The notes under the pieces are model-generated. The model saw only the letters and a program-made list of their open reading frames with translations, was not told where the DNA came from and ran no database searches. From a virus, in IMG/VR virus record IMGVR_UViG_3300020473_000142, positions 1-21,675 of that record: 21,675 bases of DNA; one strand, 5' to 3'. This document shows positions 14,217 to 19,968 of this stretch, in pieces (the stretch's first letter is position 1; each line of letters opens with the position of its first letter). The translations under genes were made by a program, and so were the position numbers.

Positions 14217-14398
14217 GTTCGGACTCTCAAGAGGCTTTAAGCGAAATTAAAGCGCATCAAAGAGAATGTGCTGTACGATATGAAAATATCGAAAAACGCT
14301 TGGATGAAGGATCTGAAAAGTTCAAGAAGCTTGAGATGATGATATGGGGTGTTTACCCCTTCATGGTGGCAACAATAGTGGCCGCAAAGTTTTTATGA
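14213..14398 (+). CDS. XhlA-like small membrane protein (holin candidate)
   Basis: 61 residues from a GTG start inside the GTGA overlap. Residues 1-40 are a charged coiled-coil helix (EALSEIKAHQRECAVRYENI, EKRLDEGSEKFKKLEMM). Residues 41-61 are hydrophobic (WGVYPFMVATIVAAKFL) and end the protein. A cytoplasmic coil followed by one C-terminal membrane helix is the layout of XhlA-type hemolysin/holin proteins. It has no RBS of its own and probably relies on coupling. Confidence 0.65.
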   Translation: MSSDSQEALSEIKAHQRECAVRYENIEKRLDEGSEKFKKLEMMIWGVYPFMVATIVAAKFL

Positions 14399-14626
14399 AT
14401 GAAAGGCACAATACTAGCTTTTATGTTGGTCACAGTTATAGAGGGCAACGTAGCGCAAGGTTCAGATCAAATGTTGTTTCGAGACATTCATCGTTGTCAA
14501 CAGTTTGCATACTGGATAGAACATAATTGCAGAGATGTCCGTTGTAGAGGTGGCATCAAACAACACAACATAACCGCTTATTGCAAGCCAGTAATGGCGG
14601 CATCTAATCAAAAGTTTTGGGATTAG
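14399..14626 (+). CDS. Secreted Cys-containing small protein
   Basis: 75 residues. Residues 1-20 look like a signal peptide: MKGTILAFMLVTVIEGNVAQ. The rest, exported if it is cleaved, contains C33, C44, C49 and C62 (HRCQQFAYWIEHN, DVRCRGGIKQ, TAYCKPV), enough for two disulfides in the periplasm. Similar small exported Cys proteins lie in lysis cassettes of marine phages without a known role. The ATG follows directly after the upstream TGA. It might act in envelope disruption, in inhibition of superinfection, or as an accessory to the spanins; nothing in the sequence decides. Confidence 0.62.
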   Translation: MKGTILAFMLVTVIEGNVAQGSDQMLFRDIHRCQQFAYWIEHNCRDVRCRGGIKQHNITAYCKPVMAASNQKFWD

Positions 14627-14628
14627 TT

Positions 14629-14949
14629 ATGGCTAAGAAGTTACAAGAAAATTCAGTTTGGGCTAAATACGATATTGACCAGGATGGTACGGTTAGTGAT
14701 GAAGAACTTGAACGTGCCACACAAATGATTGAACTAGATCTCCGAGAAGAAAAACAAGATTCCCAGCGCCGAATTGCTTGGGTTGCTATGTCTTCAATGG
14801 TTTTGTATTCGTTGTTACCTCTTTTGCCCTTTGTTCCAGAAGCTCGCCTTTCAACCTTGTCCTCGCTTAGTGATATGTTGTTCCTTAGCCAGGCCAGCAT
14901 CATAGGTCTATACTTCGGCGCTACGGCCTATATGTCTCGTAAACCGTAG
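14629..14949 (+). CDS. EF-hand membrane protein (holin candidate)
   Basis: 106 residues from the ATG at 14629. Residues 15-26 form a canonical 12-residue EF-hand loop, D15-x-D17-x-D19-G20-x-V22-S23-D24-E25-E26, with all main calcium ligands in place and flanking helices (VWAKY before, LERATQMIEL after). A charged helix leads to two hydrophobic segments, about residues 49-66 (AWVAMSSMVLYSLLPLLPF) and 85-101 (SQASIIGLYFGATAYM). Two membrane helices with a soluble Ca-binding head in a lysis cassette suggest a holin or pinholin with an ion-sensing end, which is inference. The same frame is open from 14617 via TTG, but ATG at 14629 is more likely. Confidence 0.72.
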   Translation: MAKKLQENSVWAKYDIDQDGTVSDEELERATQMIELDLREEKQDSQRRIAWVAMSSMVLYSLLPLLPFVPEARLSTLSSLSDMLFLSQASIIGLYFGATAYMSRKP

Positions 14950-14958
14950 AGGTTTACC

Positions 14959-15423
14959 ATGATTATAGAATCAGTCGCCGCCGCCGGTGCAATACTTAGC
15001 ACCATCAGCACCGCTATCAACAAACTGAACGAGGTTGGCGATGGGGCCGCGAAAGCAGTTGAGTTGATGCAAGGGTTTTCTGACGCTCTTGATGCTTTTG
15101 AGCGTGAGAAGAAAGACTCGGTTATTAACAACCTTAGTTCACAGGAGCTTCTAAAATTGGAGTCAATCAAACATAGACGTGATCAATGGGAAAAATCACT
15201 GCATGATATGTTAGTTATTCATGACCCAGCGTTGCTCCAGAGATGGGACGATGCTAAAGCTAGACAAAAAGCTAACCATAAACGACAAATGGAAGCGATT
15301 AAAGCCAGGGCTGCTGCCAGAAAGAAGATGATTAGGCAGATATGGTTAATCATGGGGGTAACCGCCATAGGGTTACTTTGTGCATTTATACTAATCGGAG
15401 GGATCATACTGATTTTTAAGTGA
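14959..15423 (+). CDS. Helical protein with C-terminal membrane anchor
   Basis: 154 residues. The N-terminus has an alanine-rich helix (SVAAAGAILSTISTAINKLN), then charged helices (LMQGFSDALDAFEREKKDSV, LESIKHRRDQWEKSLHDML). Residues about 95-122 are strongly basic (KARQKANHKRQMEAIKARAA). Residues about 126-153 are one hydrophobic span (IWLIMGVTAIGLLCAFILIG). A basic stretch before a C-terminal anchor predicts a cytoplasmic body. The 'MIIES...LMQGFSDALDAFER' pattern and the W-E-K-x-L-H-D-M-L segment are familiar from marine phage proteins with no assigned role. AGAGGT at 14948-14953 serves as RBS. Confidence 0.66.
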   Translation: MIIESVAAAGAILSTISTAINKLNEVGDGAAKAVELMQGFSDALDAFEREKKDSVINNLSSQELLKLESIKHRRDQWEKSLHDMLVIHDPALLQRWDDAKARQKANHKRQMEAIKARAAARKKMIRQIWLIMGVTAIGLLCAFILIGGIILIFK

Positions 15424-15629
15424 TGGATATAGGAGCAACAAGTCCGGTAAATGACATTTCTTGGCGACAAGCAGCCGAAATACGTTATCAAAAACTTATG
15501 GAGTCTACGAATCGTGAAGAACGGAGACAAAGAATAGAGCAGCTTAATACTACGTTATACATAGCAAAGAATGGTAAAGTAGAGATGCAACGCACTAGAG
15601 CGTCAAACAACATTAACTTCTTGGTGTAG
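15423..15629 (+). CDS. Small basic/helical hypothetical protein
   Basis: 68 residues from the ATG in a TGATG overlap; a GTG three bases earlier is an equally possible start. No membrane segment. The middle is a helix with NREERRQRIEQLNTTLYIAK, and the C-terminus has GKVEMQRTRASNN. Not recognised. It lies between the anchored protein and the spanin genes with overlaps on both sides, so it belongs to the lysis-region operon. Confidence 0.55.
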   Translation: MDIGATSPVNDISWRQAAEIRYQKLMESTNREERRQRIEQLNTTLYIAKNGKVEMQRTRASNNINFLV

Positions 15630-15631
15630 TG

Positions 15632-16072
15632 ATGGGCTTTAAACTAAGTGCAGGATTAGGACTAGCTTTACTGCTTTTAGCAGGTTCATTCAAGATGTAT
15701 TACGATAAAACTCAAGCTGAAATAGAATCATTTCATTTGCAACTTGAACGGTCGATTCAAAACCAAAAGATGCTTGAAGGAACCATTGAGCAACAAAACG
15801 ATAACCTAAAAGAAACTATTCAAAACCATGACCTTTTGCTTTCCCAAGTAGAAAGACTTCAAAAAGAAAACATGATGGCTCAAAACGAGGTCACAGATAT
15901 CAGAAAAAAGTTCTCACGGCATTCCATGGATGTGTTGTCCATCAGGAAGCCAAAGTTGATAGAGAATATTATCAATCGTGGTACGAAGTCAGTACTCAAT
16001 GATCTTAAAGTTATTACCGATGAAGCGCAGTTCGATGAAGATATTATTATTTCTAACTCTACTTCTAGTTAG
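15632..16072 (+). CDS. Rz-like inner-membrane spanin
   Basis: 146 residues from the ATG at 15632 (a GTG three bases upstream is an alternative). One N-terminal membrane helix, about residues 3-20 (FKLSAGLGLALLLLAGSF), is followed by a periplasmic coiled coil, about 27-90 (IESFHLQLERSIQNQ, NDNLKETIQNHDLLLSQVER), rich in Q, E, K and N. The end is basic then acidic (IRKPKLIENII, EAQFDEDIII). This is the i-spanin layout: in gram-negative hosts the Rz/Rz1 pair spans the periplasm and fuses inner and outer membranes after lysozyme action. The downstream lipoprotein gene overlaps its 3' end in another frame, the classical spanin arrangement. Confidence 0.77.
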   Translation: MGFKLSAGLGLALLLLAGSFKMYYDKTQAEIESFHLQLERSIQNQKMLEGTIEQQNDNLKETIQNHDLLLSQVERLQKENMMAQNEVTDIRKKFSRHSMDVLSIRKPKLIENIINRGTKSVLNDLKVITDEAQFDEDIIISNSTSS

Positions 16073-16415
16073 CGGCTGCTCTATACTAGGTTCAAGTCGG
16101 GACATTCCTGAAGTAAATCCTGTAGAAGTGGTAACGGTAGTAAAGAAAGCGCCTACCTATCATCCCCCATTGCCTAATCAAATAGATCCTGTTCCAGTAG
16201 AGTGGACCGTGTTAAACCCAGAACTTATGCAAGAATATCTTGATGACCTAAACGAAGGAAACGCGCCAACCAATGCGTGGTATGCGTTGACAACAAAGGG
16301 ATACGAAAACCTTTCTACCAATATGGCTGAAGTAAAAAGGTATTTGCGTCAAGTGTTGAGTATTTTAAAATATTACCGCGAATTAGATGACCAGGAGACT
16401 GAGACTAATGAGTGA
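16020..16415 (+). CDS. Rz1-like outer-membrane lipoprotein spanin
   Basis: 131 residues if started at the ATG at 16020, giving a signal peptide with n-region MKRSSMK, hydrophobic LLFLTLLLV and lipobox V-S-G-C20. A start at 16035 would begin MKILLFL and also keep the lipobox. Cys20 should be lipidated and, with Ser next, sorted to the outer membrane. The mature part is longer than lambda Rz1, with a proline-rich stretch (YHPPLPNQIDPVPVEW) and a C-terminal helical domain carrying WYALTTKGYENLSTNMAEVK and VKRYLRQVLSILKYYREL. It overlaps the spanin gene upstream by 53 bases in a different frame. The WYALTTKGYENL domain is familiar from marine phages. The o-spanin role is inferred from lipobox and context. 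Confidence 0.78.
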   Translation: MKRSSMKILLFLTLLLVSGCSILGSSRDIPEVNPVEVVTVVKKAPTYHPPLPNQIDPVPVEWTVLNPELMQEYLDDLNEGNAPTNAWYALTTKGYENLSTNMAEVKRYLRQVLSILKYYRELDDQETETNE

Positions 16416-16830
16416 CAAATTAAAAGAAATGCTTAGAAGGCATGAGGGTGTTAAAAACTTTGTGTATCTATGCAGTGAGGGATACGAAACGATAGGCGTA
16501 GGCCGCAATATCGCAGATTCTGGTTTGGGCCTTTCTGATGATGAGGTTGATTACCTGCTAGATAACGATATCAAGCGTGTCAAAGAAGAACTCTCTGATG
16601 AATACTATTGGTTTGGTGGGCTTAATGAGGCAAGACAGCACGCCATGATAGACATGTCGTTTAATCTTGGTCAGACCAGGTTGCGAGGATTCAAGAAAGC
16701 TTTAGACGCTATGGCTACCGAAGATTATGAGCGTGCAGCTGATGAGTTCATGGACAGTAGGTGGGCAGAACAAGTAAAAAGTCGAGCGCCTGAAGTTACT
16801 GAAATGATAAGAACAGGAGAATATCAGTAA
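16408..16830 (+). CDS. T4-type lysozyme endolysin (GH24)
   Basis: 140 residues from the ATG at 16408, inside the o-spanin stop region. Residues 8-33 match the catalytic part of T4-like lysozymes: MLRRHEGV with E13, then C22 in YLCSEGYETIGVGR, and T28. The spacing E-8-C-5-T fits the E-8-(D/C)-5-T triad of this family, with Cys in place of the usual Asp of T4. Later motifs include NEARQHAMIDMSFNLGQTRL and a C-terminal SRWAEQVKSRAPEVTEMIR. It hydrolyses the glycan of peptidoglycan. No signal or SAR helix is present, so it needs a holin to reach the wall. The same frame is open to 16387, but the ATG at 16408 is preferred. The stop overlaps the next start. Confidence 0.87.
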   Translation: MSDKLKEMLRRHEGVKNFVYLCSEGYETIGVGRNIADSGLGLSDDEVDYLLDNDIKRVKEELSDEYYWFGGLNEARQHAMIDMSFNLGQTRLRGFKKALDAMATEDYERAADEFMDSRWAEQVKSRAPEVTEMIRTGEYQ

Positions 16831-18719
16831 TGGCTCTTCAAAAGTTTTTGTTTAATCCTGGCATAAATAAAGAAGGAACCGATTACACCGCAGAGGGTGG
16901 TTGGTTTGACGGTAACCTAGTCAGGTTTCGCAAAGGCTTTGCTGAAAAAATAGGCGGTTGGACAAAGGTCATTCAGACTTCTTACAACGGCACAGGCAGA
17001 AAGCTATTAGGCTGGGTTGATCTGGCTGGTACAAAGCTTCTTGGTCTTGGCACGCGAACCAAGCTTTATATACAGGAAGGCACAAACTTCAATGACATTA
17101 CACCGATTCGCAGTACCACTAGTGCGGGAGATGTAACATTTGCAGCGACTAATGGATCAAGCACATTAACTGTCACTGATACTGCTCATGGTGCTGCACA
17201 AGGAGATTTCGTTACTTTCAGCGGGGCAGCATCACTGGGAGGTAATGTCGTAGCAGCGGTTATAAACCAAGAGTACGAGATAGCAACTGTACCTTCTACC
17301 AGCACTTACACCATTACCGCAAAAGATACGAGTGGCGCAACAGTAACTGCAAATGCTAGTGATAGCGGCAATGGTGGAGGGTCTACTGTTGGCGCTTATC
17401 AGATCAGTGTTGGTCTTGATGTATTTGTTGATGGCACAGGTTGGGGCACTGGAACTTGGGGTGGTGGAACTTGGGGTTCTACCAGCTCGCTTAGTAACCT
17501 AAATCAGTTAAGGCTTTGGTCTATGGATAGCTTTGGGGAAGACTTGATTGCCAACGTCCGTGCGGGTGGTGTTTATTACTGGGACACTAGCGCAAAAACT
17601 CTTGGTACAGACAGAGCCGTTGCATTGAGTGCATTGACAGGTGCTAACCTTACCCCAACAAAAGGATTGCAAGTGCTGGTGTCTGATGTAGATCGACACG
17701 TTATTGTCTTGGGCGCTGACCCAATCAGTGGTGGTTCTCGATCTGGTTCAATTGATCCATTGTTAATCGCTTTTTCTGATCAAGAAAATGCCGCAGAGTG
17801 GGAGCCTAGATCAGACAACACAGCTGGTTCTTTGCGTTGTTCCGCAGGATCAGAAATCATTGGAGGACTTAGAGCCAGACAAGAAACATTGGTTTGGACT
17901 GATGTTGCTCTTTATAGTTTGCAGTTTGTTGGAACGCCGTTGACTTTTGGATTAAATTTAATTAACGAAGGCGTTAGTTTGATTGGTCCTAATGCCGCAA
18001 TCAACACGCCATCTGGGGTGTTCTGGATGGATAAGAAAGGATTCTATAACTATACAGGAGCCGTATCTCCGGTCCCATGTAGTGTTCATTCGTATGTGTT
18101 TGATGACTTGGAAGAGGGTCAGGCATATCAGTTCTTTGCTTTCTTAAACAAACAGTTTAATGAAGTCGGTTGGTTTTATTGTTCTTCTGGAACAACCTCA
18201 ATTGATCGATATGTCACTTATAACTACGTTGAACAATCATGGGCCATTGGACAACTAGAAAGAACAGCCTGGTTAGATGAAGGTATTGTTGCCTTCCCAA
18301 GAGCCGCTGGCAAATCAAACTCTACTCCTTATCTTTATCAGCATGAGACAGGTAATGATGATGATGGATCTCCAATGGACAACGTGTTCATCGAGTCTGC
18401 TGACTTCGATATAGGTGATGGAGAAGAGTTTCAGTTTATTAAGCGCATGATTCCTGATGTTAAATTCACAGGTAGCGGAGGCACTGGGCAACAGATCAAT
18501 GTTGTTTTAAAAGAACGAAACTATCCTGGTGATTCTTTATCAACAGATCAAACCACAAGCTTTACTGCATCTACTACCAAAATAGACATGAGAGCTAGAG
18601 CTCGACAAGCTGTGGTTAGATTTGAATCAGATGATGATGCTACCGTTGGTGTAAGACAAGGAGTTGGATTTAGAGTTGGTGGCACTCGACTTGATATCAG
18701 GCCGAATGGTAGAAGATGA
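16830..18719 (+). CDS. Tail nozzle/hub protein (T7 gp12 or P22 gp10-like)
   Basis: 629 residues. The start, FLFNPGINKEGTDYTAEGGW followed by GNLVRFRKGFAEKIGGWTKV, is a signature of podovirus tail proteins of the gp12/gp10 group. From about residue 98 to 190 there is a Thr/Ser/Ala-rich insert of Ig-like strands (GDVTFAATNGSSTLTVTDTA, SLGGNVV, STSTYTITAKD). Near 205-217 is WGTGTWGGGTWG. The long C-terminal part has beta-propeller-like strands (LLIAFSDQENAAEWEPR, ALYSLQFVGTPLTFGLNLI, GVFWMDKKGFYNYTG) and ends in VGFRVGGTRLDIRPNGRR. Such proteins close the tail below the adaptor. It is separated from the adaptors by fibre and lysis genes. No other structural role fits its length as well. Confidence 0.75.
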   Translation: MALQKFLFNPGINKEGTDYTAEGGWFDGNLVRFRKGFAEKIGGWTKVIQTSYNGTGRKLLGWVDLAGTKLLGLGTRTKLYIQEGTNFNDITPIRSTTSAGDVTFAATNGSSTLTVTDTAHGAAQGDFVTFSGAASLGGNVVAAVINQEYEIATVPSTSTYTITAKDTSGATVTANASDSGNGGGSTVGAYQISVGLDVFVDGTGWGTGTWGGGTWGSTSSLSNLNQLRLWSMDSFGEDLIANVRAGGVYYWDTSAKTLGTDRAVALSALTGANLTPTKGLQVLVSDVDRHVIVLGADPISGGSRSGSIDPLLIAFSDQENAAEWEPRSDNTAGSLRCSAGSEIIGGLRARQETLVWTDVALYSLQFVGTPLTFGLNLINEGVSLIGPNAAINTPSGVFWMDKKGFYNYTGAVSPVPCSVHSYVFDDLEEGQAYQFFAFLNKQFNEVGWFYCSSGTTSIDRYVTYNYVEQSWAIGQLERTAWLDEGIVAFPRAAGKSNSTPYLYQHETGNDDDGSPMDNVFIESADFDIGDGEEFQFIKRMIPDVKFTGSGGTGQQINVVLKERNYPGDSLSTDQTTSFTASTTKIDMRARARQAVVRFESDDDATVGVRQGVGFRVGGTRLDIRPNGRR

Positions 18720-19042
18720 GCAAGCTTTTACAGGGCAGATTACCATTTGAAACAGATCAGGTTGTTGCTGCTGGCACATACAATAAGACAGTAAGGCTTC
18801 TTGAATTAAGCCTTGATGCGTTTGATCCAGACAAAACGCCTCAGTTTACTGCATCAGAATTAGATGAACTTAAATTCCAAGCTGGTGATATCATATGGAA
18901 TAGTTCAATTGGCAACCTACAGGTTTGGAGTGGGACTGCATGGATTTATATTACTGACCCAGAGACATCTGGGTTAAGTGGGACTGGGCAGGTAGGCACG
19001 GTTCAGGTAATTACAAATGGTTCAATAGTGGTGAGTTTATGA
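18716..19042 (+). CDS. Small tail-region protein
   Basis: 108 residues, translated from an ATGA overlap with the nozzle gene. The first half is helix and turn with LQGRLPFETDQVVAAGTYNK and LSLDAFDPDKTPQFTASELD. The second half is beta: DIIWNSSIGNLQVWSGTAWI, then a TD-PETSGLSGTGQVGTV linker. The 'GDIIWNSSIGNLQVWSG-x-AW' hairpin is a small binding motif seen at the ends of phage fibre and tail proteins. The coupling suggests a one-to-one partner of the nozzle protein. Confidence 0.65.
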   Translation: MSKLLQGRLPFETDQVVAAGTYNKTVRLLELSLDAFDPDKTPQFTASELDELKFQAGDIIWNSSIGNLQVWSGTAWIYITDPETSGLSGTGQVGTVQVITNGSIVVSL

Positions 19043-19254
19043 CGAAGTTATGTGCAAGAGGTAAAGCAGCAGCTAAACGTAAATTTGATGTATACCCAAG
19101 TGCTTATGCAAATGCTTACGCAAGTAAGATTTGTGCAGGAAAGATCAAAGATCCTTCTGGCGTAAAGCGTAAAGACTTTAAAGGGCCAAAACCAAAATCC
19201 CTCAAGGGCGGTGGTTTTGTTGCTAAACGGGCCAGGATTATAGGTCTGACATGA
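19039..19254 (+). CDS. Small basic YPSAYAN protein
   Basis: 71 residues, ATGA overlap. The sequence is very basic: KLCARGKAAAKRKFDVYPSA, YANAYASKICAGKIKDPSG and RKDFKGPKPKSLKGGG. Two Cys (5 and 32) bracket the YPSAYAN core. The motif KRKF-x-VYPSAYANA-x-AS is widely conserved in marine phages and large viruses (one of the DUF families). I know no function. It is the first of three consecutive small basic genes. The high charge suggests DNA contact or packaging inside the head; that is inference. Confidence 0.72.
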   Translation: MTKLCARGKAAAKRKFDVYPSAYANAYASKICAGKIKDPSGVKRKDFKGPKPKSLKGGGFVAKRARIIGLT

Positions 19255-19589
19255 GTCTAAAAGAATGGTTTGGTAAAGGATCAAAAGGCGATTGGGTTGA
19301 TATAGGAGCGCCTAAGAAAGATGGCAAGTTTCAAGCGTGTGGCAGATCTTCAACCAAAGGTTCTAAAAGGAAATACCCTAAGTGTGTGCCTCGATCAAAA
19401 GCTAAATCCATGACAGCATCTGAACGCACAAGTGCAGTAAAAAGAAAAAGGTCAAAAGCTCAAGGAGTAGGTGGCAAGCCTACTAATGTAAAGACTTTTG
19501 CCAAAAATGGCGGCTTAATTAGTAAAAGAAATCATCGAGGGTGTGGCGCTGTAATGCCAGATCGGAGAAAAAAGACAAGGTATAGCTGA
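19251..19589 (+). CDS. Basic protein with YPKCVP and RGCGAVM motifs (DUF5872-like)
   Basis: 112 residues, ATGA overlap. The N-terminus is WFGKGSKGDWVDIGAPKKDG followed by FQACGRSS and RKYPKCVPRSKAKSM, the signature I associate with DUF5872. The C-terminus is Gly then basic (KNGGLISKRNHRGCGAVMPD, RRKKTRYS), with a tail like that of the 908-1108 gene. Cys at about residues 30, 44 and 97. The protein is strongly basic throughout, consistent with binding nucleic acid or an acidic partner in the virion. The TGATG junction couples it to the next gene. Confidence 0.72.
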   Translation: MSLKEWFGKGSKGDWVDIGAPKKDGKFQACGRSSTKGSKRKYPKCVPRSKAKSMTASERTSAVKRKRSKAQGVGGKPTNVKTFAKNGGLISKRNHRGCGAVMPDRRKKTRYS

Positions 19590-19912
19590 TGTTTAGACGT
19601 TATGCACAAGAATTTAATGGCGGTGGAGCAGTTCGTAAGCGCGATAAGATGCCAAAGCGCAATAAAAAGAACTTTCGACCTACCGAGCAAGGCGCTGGCA
19701 TGACAGAAGCTGGAGTCGCAGCATACCGAAGAAAAAACCCTGGTAGCAAGCTACAGACAGCTGTGACTGGTAAAGTTAAGAAAGGCAGTAAAGATGCTAA
19801 GAGAAGAAAATCTTTTTGCGCAAGATCAGCAGGCCAGATGAAGAAGTTTCCTAAAGCTGCTAAAGATCCTAATTCTAGGTTACGACAGGCTAGAAGACGT
19901 TGGAAGTGTTAG
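19589..19912 (+). CDS. Basic protein with RRKSFCARSAGQMKKFP motif (DUF6321-like)
   Basis: 107 residues starting in a TGATG overlap. It contains AGVAAYRRKNPGSKLQTAVT followed by GKVKKGSKDAKRRKSFCARS and AGQMKKFPKAAKDPNSRLRQ, ending ARRRWKC. These are the hallmarks of a conserved domain (DUF6321 as I recall) found in phages and some giant viruses. Roughly a third of residues are K or R. It closes the series of three basic genes. A candidate promoter for the next gene overlaps its last codons. No function is known; DNA condensation or packaging is a guess from charge. Confidence 0.72.
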   Translation: MFRRYAQEFNGGGAVRKRDKMPKRNKKNFRPTEQGAGMTEAGVAAYRRKNPGSKLQTAVTGKVKKGSKDAKRRKSFCARSAGQMKKFPKAAKDPNSRLRQARRRWKC

Positions 19913-19928
19913 GTTATTTCAATATACT
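19900..19928 (+). promoter_or_regulatory. Sigma70-like promoter candidate
   Basis: TTGGAA (19900-19905, 4 of 6 to TTGACA) and TATACT (19923-19928, 5 of 6 to TATAAT) are separated by exactly 17 bases. It overlaps the last codons of the preceding gene and the AT-rich 56-base gap before 19969, so transcription would start near 19935. Host-type promoter boxes occur by chance in AT-rich DNA; the position in a true gap is the main support. Confidence 0.4.
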
Positions 19929-19968
19929 AAAAGTTATTTTTCCTAATTTATAGGGTGGAATATTTGTA

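Noticed and set aside
14346-14359. GGGGT/ACCCC hairpin
   Set aside because: Five pairs, inside the coding region of the coil-TM protein and with no T-run. Probably chance.
14344-14526. 60-codon frame overlapping two membrane or secreted genes
   Set aside because: Overlaps better-supported genes with signal/TM features; Ser/Arg composition typical of a shadow frame.
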